Shown here one piece after another: positions 58,740 to 64,000 of a DNA stretch of 64,000 nt. The stretch comes from Uranotaenia lowii. Taxonomy: Eukaryota; Arthropoda; Insecta; Diptera; Culicidae. Position numbers and translations under genes: made by a program. The notes under the pieces are model-generated. The model did not search any database and was not told the origin of the DNA. It saw only the letters and a list, made by a program, of their open reading frames with translations. The stretch is from NCBI RefSeq assembly GCF_029784155.1, contig NC_073692.1:22778444-22842443 (forward strand). The letters run 5' to 3'. The number at the start of each line of letters is the position of its first letter. The first letter of the stretch is position 1.

Positions 58740-59777
58740 TCAGGAAAAATATTCAGTTAGGCTTCCGTTTTTTTCAAATCCGAATTGCCGGGCCTTACGC
58801 TTAACCCCTGCCATCAGATTTTGTACAGCCACCTTGTCCACCTTCTTCGCCGCAGAAAGCCAGTTTGCTTTGAACTGCTGATCGTCCTTAGCAGTTTTTT
58901 TGGTCTTCTTTAGGTTCTGCTTGACAATAGCCCAGTATTTCTCAATTGAGCGGAGCCCTGGCGTGTGAGGAGGGTTCTTGTCCTTGGGAACCACCTGCAC
59001 GTTGTTGGCGACATACCACTCCATGGCCTTTTTACCGTAATGGCAAGATGCCAAATCCGGCCAAAACAGTACGGAACAACCGTGTTTCTTCAGGAAAGGA
59101 AGCAGACGTTTATTCAAACAGTCTTTCACGTAAATTTCTTGGTTGACAGTCCCGGAAGCTTTGAAAATGCTGTTTTTCAAGCCACAGGTACAGATGGCTT
59201 GTCAAACCAGATATTTCTTCGCGAACTTTGACAGTTTCATGTACTTGAAAATATTTGCTACCTTTCCCCTTCCTTTTGCCGTATAAAACTCTTGTTTCGG
59301 AAGCTGCTTGTGGTCGGCTTTGACGTAGGTTTCGTCGTCCATTACCACGCAGTCAAACTTTGTCAGAATCGTCGTTTACAGCCTCCGGGATAGCGCTTTG
59401 GCCGTCGTATTTTGTTTATCATCGCGATTTAGAGTAACTACCTTCTTGTAAGTCGATAGTCCGGCTTGTTTTTTGGCTCGGTGCACGGTTGCAGACGATA
59501 CACCTAGCTTATTTGCGGCATCTCGAAGAGAGAGGTTAGGGTTTCGCTTGAAACTACCGGCAACTCTCTTTGTCGTCTCAGCGGCTCCCGGTTTTCGATT
59601 TCCCCCCGATCCAGACTTCCTGGCTGTCGACAAACGTTCCCCAAACACTTTAAACACATTTCTAACGGTTGATTTGGCAATTTTTGATGATTTTGCCAGC
59701 TTTGCGTTCGAGTAGCTCGGATTTTCGCGATGCGCGAGCAAAGTTTTGATACGCTGCTCTTCTTCCTTGGAGGGCAT
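58740..59777 (-). pseudogene. DD37E mariner transposase with two nonsense codons
   Basis: One continuous frame of 345 codon positions from ATG 59775-59777 to TGA 58740-58742. Residues about 1-115 form the paired-like helix-turn-helix DNA-binding region, which includes LAKSSKIAKSTVRNVF and LRDAANKLGVSSATVH. The catalytic triad is visible: Asp148 in MDDET, Asp241 in FWPDLASCHYG, and Glu279 in RSIEKYW, with 37 residues between the last two. Two in-frame stops break it: TAA 59376-59378 (position 134, where a Tyr is expected) and TGA 59202-59204 (in YLVWQAI, replacing Trp). There are no frameshifts. Recently inactive; it cannot make full-length protein without readthrough. Confidence 0.85.
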
Positions 59778-59823
59778 TTTGACAACTGAAGAGTGAATCC
59801 CCAAACCAAAATAGGAGCCACAT

Positions 59824-60088
<265 letters not shown>

Positions 60089-60299
60089 TCAAAATGAGGG
60101 GTTTTCATGTTTTTTAAATGCAAAATTCAAAGAAATACGTCAAGTTGATATTGACAAAATTTTGACCGTATCACTCTTTAGTAAAGGACGAAAACGAAAT
60201 TGTTTTGACACCGAAAATGTCATGCCCATTTTTTTAAGAATAAAACCAAAGTTTCAGAGTAGTTTTATACATATATTTACTTAAAAAATCAAAAGAAAA

Positions 60300-60780
60300 G
60301 TTAATCTATGAGGTCATGAGTGTAAAATTGAACGCATTTTTGCTTGATGCCCTCCTTCAAAGTCTTCCGGTACCAGCTTCCTATTTATTTTTCCATTTTC
60401 TTAACATATCCTTCTCGTCTCTGACTGTCTTCTTGCTCTTCCGAAGTTCCCGCTTCATTATTGGCAAGTTCTTCTCCACCGGGCGCAACTCTGAACAGTT
60501 TGGAGGGTTCATGTCTTTTTGAACAAAATGGACAGAATTGGTCTCATACCACTCCAGGACACCTTTACAATAGTTGCACGAAGCCAAATCTGGCCAAAAG
60601 AGCAGAGCTTCGTTGTGCTGCTCAAGGCACTCAGATTTGTAAATTTCGTGATTTACTGTGCCCTTTGTAACTAAAGGCTCACTCCTCCGTTCGCAAGAGG
60701 AGATGGCCTGCCAAACAAGATATTTGGATGAGAACTTCGGCATTTTCTTCTTCTTAAATTTGTCGTCCAAATCAAACTTG
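60300..60780 (-). pseudogene. second DD37E mariner transposase fragment
   Basis: On the minus strand the frame reads [18 protein letters not shown], then [22 protein letters not shown] and RPVEKNLPIMK. This is parallel to the catalytic half of the 58740-59777 copy, with the second Asp and the final Glu. A stop at 60381-60383 follows RKWKNK, after which a shifted frame still shows KEGIKQK. The N-terminal half and first Asp are lost where the LINE sequence begins (about 60783). It is closest to the 50231-50570 fragment (shared DDKF(M/K)KKKM(S/P)KF). Dead fragment. Confidence 0.8.
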
Positions 60781-60785
60781 CAAAC

Positions 60786-63700
60786 TTTGATCGACAGCCG
60801 GCACTTCTCGGACATCATCGACGTCAGATCCTGTCGAGGCGCCAACATCGAGTCAGACCATTATCTGGTGATGGTGAAGATGCCCCTAAAACTCTCCGTA
60901 GTGAACAACATACGAAACCGGCGCTCGCCTCGGTTAAACATCGCGCGACTGAAGCAACCTTAGGTCGCGGCAGACTACGCGCAATCGGTCGAAGCAGCGC
61001 TGCCGGCAGAGGGCGAGCTTGACGAAGCCCCTCTCGAGGACTGTTGGGATACCATCAAGACAGCCATCAACATTGCTGCGGAGAACGTCATCGGTTATGT
61101 GGAGCGAACTCGACGGAACGACTTGTTCGACGAGGAGTGTAGGAGGGTGATGGACGAAGAGAATGCCGCGCAGGCGGCAGTAGTGCAAAGACAGCGGAAG
61201 AGGCAGCGAGTCCGAATTTTCCAGGAAAAAAAGTGCCGTCTGGAGGAGGAGGAGCTCGAGGAGCTGAAGCGGCTGCATCGTTCCCAAGAAACACGAAAGT
61301 CACAGAAACTCAACGCATCCCGCAAAGGCTTCGTGCCGCAAGCCGAAATGTGCCGGGATAAGGGGGCATCCTGACGGACAATCGTGAGGTGATCAAAAGG
61401 TGGAAGCAGCACTTCGATGAACAGCGCACATGCAGGAGATCAAGACGGTGGGGGAAAGTACATCGCCGGCGTAGCCAACGGCGAGGAGGAGCCACTCCCA
61501 ACGATGAGTGAAGAAGAAGGCCATTCGCCAGCTGAATAGAAACAAGTCGGCTGGGAAGGATAGCATTGCAGCTGAGCTCATCAAAATGGGCCCGGACAAG
61601 TTGGCCGATTGCCTACACCGGTTGATAATCCGGATCTGGGACATAGAACAGCTACCGGAGCAGTGGAAGGAGGGGGTAATATGCCCCATCTACAAGAAGG
61701 GCGACAAACTGGACTGTGAGAACTACCGAGCGATCACTGTCCTCAATGCTGCCTACAAAGTGTTGTCGCGAATCCTACTCCGCCGCCTAACGCCACAAGC
61801 AAACAGATTCGTGGGAACACGCAGAAAAATAGAAATTAGTTTCAAAGGAAAGTGCCGCAAAAACAAAGGATTTTTTCCTTTGATTTTGAGACAAATAAAA
61901 GTTCTTTTGATTCAAATGCATTTTCTTTTGTTTCGAAGAAATGCTTTCCTTTGAATCAAAACTTTTTCTTTGTTTCAAATAATTAAGTGCTTTTGATTCA
62001 AAAACCTTTTCGTTTAATTTCATGAAATTTTCCATTATTCCAACGGTATTTGGGTTTCAATTTAAAAGCATTTGTTTTTCAGTTCTATTTTTTGTTCCTA
62101 AAAATTCTAGTACTACATATTCATTTTCATCCTATTGGCAGTGGTGTGTAGACTCGCTTCGGAAAGAATCATTCGGCTGATTTTTTCCGAGTTTAACTTG
62201 TTATGTGCAGATTGATTTTATCTTCGTTCCAATCATGACGCGATTGCACACAAAACGAAGAGAACAGTTCCGAATTGATGTTTTCCATGCCTCGCAGGAA
62301 TAAAATCCCACCAACGAAACAACAGAACGATGCTTACCGTACACGAATGCTCACGAGCGATCGTTGCCCGACGGACCGAGTTAACATTCCTCGCACCCTT
62401 CTCTCGCTCGTTTCTCGTTCCCTTGTATCTATCAATTTTAGCCACGCCCCCATGCGTTGTCCGATTGATGTGTTCGGCTGCCGAACGAAAACGATTTGTT
62501 TTTTAATTCGCAGAACTGTTCGTTTGCTTCGCTGATGTTTCCCCCGATTGCTGTTTACTCCTGCCGAGTTTACCCGAAGCTTACTTCCTGATGCTTTCCG
62601 AGTTGAACTTTAGATAGCATCATTGCAGATTGAGTTTAACGAAATAAAATCGTTCTGCAAAGAAGGGCAAAGTGCGAGTATGTAGACTCGCGATTTTAAC
62701 ATCTCTGCCTATTGGACCGGTATATCTGTAAATAAAGAGGAGAACACATGATACGGTTTATTATGAAGCTTTTAAAAAAACGACAGTAAGCTAAATAATG
62801 CAATTTAAAAAAATCAAAATTATTTGCATACAATGCATGAAAGTACTTACTGGACGATGTTTGTTGGCGGACAGTTCCATCCGAACAACTGATGAAGGGT
62901 TTCGGCGCCAGATGTTCAGTCTTCTTGGAGCGGACCGGAAGCGATTGCAACTGCATAAGTTGTAGGATCGGAACAGTCGGTACAGTTACCTCTTCGAATT
63001 AGTTGGTTGAATGGTTGCCCTAATTTTGAAAGACCTACCTAAGAGTCCTCTATCGTTTGTTTTCTCAAAGCTGTAGAAACTTTCCTACGCCGAGAACGTC
63101 TTGTGATTCCGGTGCTGTCTGGCGGTTGTGCGGCAGGAAGATTCCGGAGAAAATAAATAGGTCTGACTGGTTGTCGGAAAAGCTTCTCGACCCGTTCACC
63201 AAACAGAAGCTAATGAAGATGTGTTGACTGTTTGACGAAAAAATACTTTGGTTCAAAAGAAAATTCATCTAAATGAATGAATTTTTACTTAGATTCTGAG
63301 TTTAAAAAAATTCTTTGAGTTCAAATTAAATATTTTGATTTAAAAATTTGGAACATTGGTTTTATGGGAAAAAAGTTCGGTTCAAAATAAAATTTACTTG
63401 AATCAAGTAAATTGGATTTTGTTTCAATGTACACAAGGTTTTTGAATCAAAGATGTATTTGTTTTAGTTCAATGGTACAACTTTTCGCTGCGTGAAGTCA
63501 TCAGGCCAGCTTAATGGAGGGACGGTCTACGACGGACCAGATATTCACATTACGGCAAATCCTCCAAAAATGCCGTGATCACCAAGTCCCTACGCACCAT
63601 CTATTCATCGACTTCAAAGCCGCATACGACACGATCGACCGTAACGAGCTATGGAAAATCATGGACGCGAACGACTTTTCCGGGAAGCTGATCAGACTGA

Positions 63701-64000
63701 TCAAGGCGACGATGAATGGAACGCAGTGCTGTGTGCGGATTTCGGGTGAATTGTCGAGTTCATTCGAATCGCGCAGGAGGCTTCGACAAGGTGATGGTGC
63801 ATGATGTTCAACGTGGCGCTAGAAGGTGTTATTCGACAAGCGGTGGGCGAAATTCGGGGCACGATTTTCGACAGATCCAGTCAACTTATCTGCTTTACCG
63901 ATGACATTGATATAGTCGGCAGATCATCTGCGGCGGTGGAGGAGATCTACCGCAAACTGAAACGCGAAGCAGGAAGGATTGGGTTGATGATTAATACGTC
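60786..64000 (+). pseudogene. non-LTR retrotransposon: endonuclease end and reverse transcriptase, interrupted, runs off the window
   Basis: It starts inside the apurinic-type endonuclease domain ([13 protein letters not shown], then [11 protein letters not shown]). It then passes an in-frame TAG at 60961-60963, a charged linker and a frameshift between about 61370 and 61510. The reverse transcriptase follows: NKSAGKDSIAAELIKMGPD, CPIYKKGDKLDCENYRAI, motif A FIDFKAAYDTIDR, LRQGD (frameshift just after), and the catalytic FTDDIDI where most relatives have FADD. A 1677-bp element (61818-63494) splits it between NRFVG and the GRSTTDQ segment. It is 5'-truncated and disabled. The clade was not determined, but the motif wording is RTE-like. 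Confidence 0.85.
61818..63494. mobile_element. terminal-inverted-repeat element inserted in the LINE, 1677 bp
   Basis: The left end is CACGCAGAAAAATAG. The right end, reverse-complemented, is CACGCAGCGAAAAGTTG. Removing 61818-63494 together with one copy of the flanking AA restores the reading frame (Gly-Ser-His-Gln), which fixes the insertion borders and implies a 2-bp duplication. Both subterminal regions carry reiterated TTTGATTCAAA-like words, candidate transposase-binding sites. The GC-richer middle (about 62140-62700) holds a directly repeated TGTAGACTCGC (about 62146 and 62681). No transposase is recognised. Confidence 0.8.

Noticed and set aside
61088..61412. Ser-rich and Pro-rich minus-strand frames
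   Set aside because: Shadows of the charged linker of the plus-strand LINE protein.

Overview
The window is AT-rich, intron-containing insect DNA, most likely from a mosquito or close dipteran relative. The evidence is two CYP6-type cytochrome P450 genes with one short phase-1 intron each, a DD37E mariner-type transposase of the kind described from mosquitoes, tRNA-derived SINEs, and a dense mix of nested mobile elements. Only the two P450 genes are confidently functional. Everything else that can be named is mobile-element remnant, satellite, or unique non-coding sequence. The species cannot be named from the sequence alone.

Layout. 0-14.3 kb: non-coding sequence with a transposase tail (about 3.0 kb), imperfect direct repeats, a complete 2.6-kb non-autonomous hAT-like element with an 8-bp target duplication (4.77-7.39 kb), a 167-bp near-perfect palindrome (9.10-9.27 kb) and a diverged repeat of about 150-bp period (12.1-12.8 kb). 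14.3-17.0 kb: a near-pure 9-bp minisatellite running into a 500-N gap. 17-25.6 kb: unique blocks and a second 2.0-kb hAT-like element (19.90-21.92 kb). 25.6-30.4 kb: a LINE-like insertion with a 24-bp target duplication and a short tandem tail, carrying a SINE with a 12-bp duplication; then a possible solo LTR, a GC-richer unique block and the 3' remnant of a non-LTR reverse transcriptase. 31.5-34.6 kb: terminal-inverted-repeat elements and a lone hAT terminus matching the 19.9-kb element. 34.6-38 kb: unique, GC-richer non-coding sequence. 38.06-41.46 kb: a second array of the same 9-bp minisatellite, running into a second 500-N gap, beyond which its decayed copies read in the opposite orientation. 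42-47 kb: duplicated AT-rich sequence with a SINE whose empty site is preserved in the sister copy, and a nested LINE-like insertion with a 26-bp target duplication.

47.6-57.7 kb: two P450 genes in tandem on the minus strand, 502 and 496 residues, each with the I-helix, ExxR and heme-loop motifs. They have the same intron position and the same second-exon length, so they are an old tandem duplicate pair. The 6.9 kb between them has filled with transposon debris. One element abuts the poly(A) signal of the upstream copy.

58-64 kb: a transposon pile-up. It holds a Copia polyprotein fragment; a DD37E mariner with matching terminal repeats, two nonsense codons and a 260-bp AC microsatellite inside it; another DD37E fragment; and a 5'-truncated non-LTR retrotransposon interrupted by a 1.68-kb element. 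The retrotransposon runs off the right edge.

No completely novel multi-gene system was found. The most unusual signals are the twin 9-bp minisatellites with an apparent orientation switch, the pair of hAT-like elements with long G/C homopolymers next to their termini, the nested insertions with unusually long target duplications, and a shared nonsense codon in two transposase copies.
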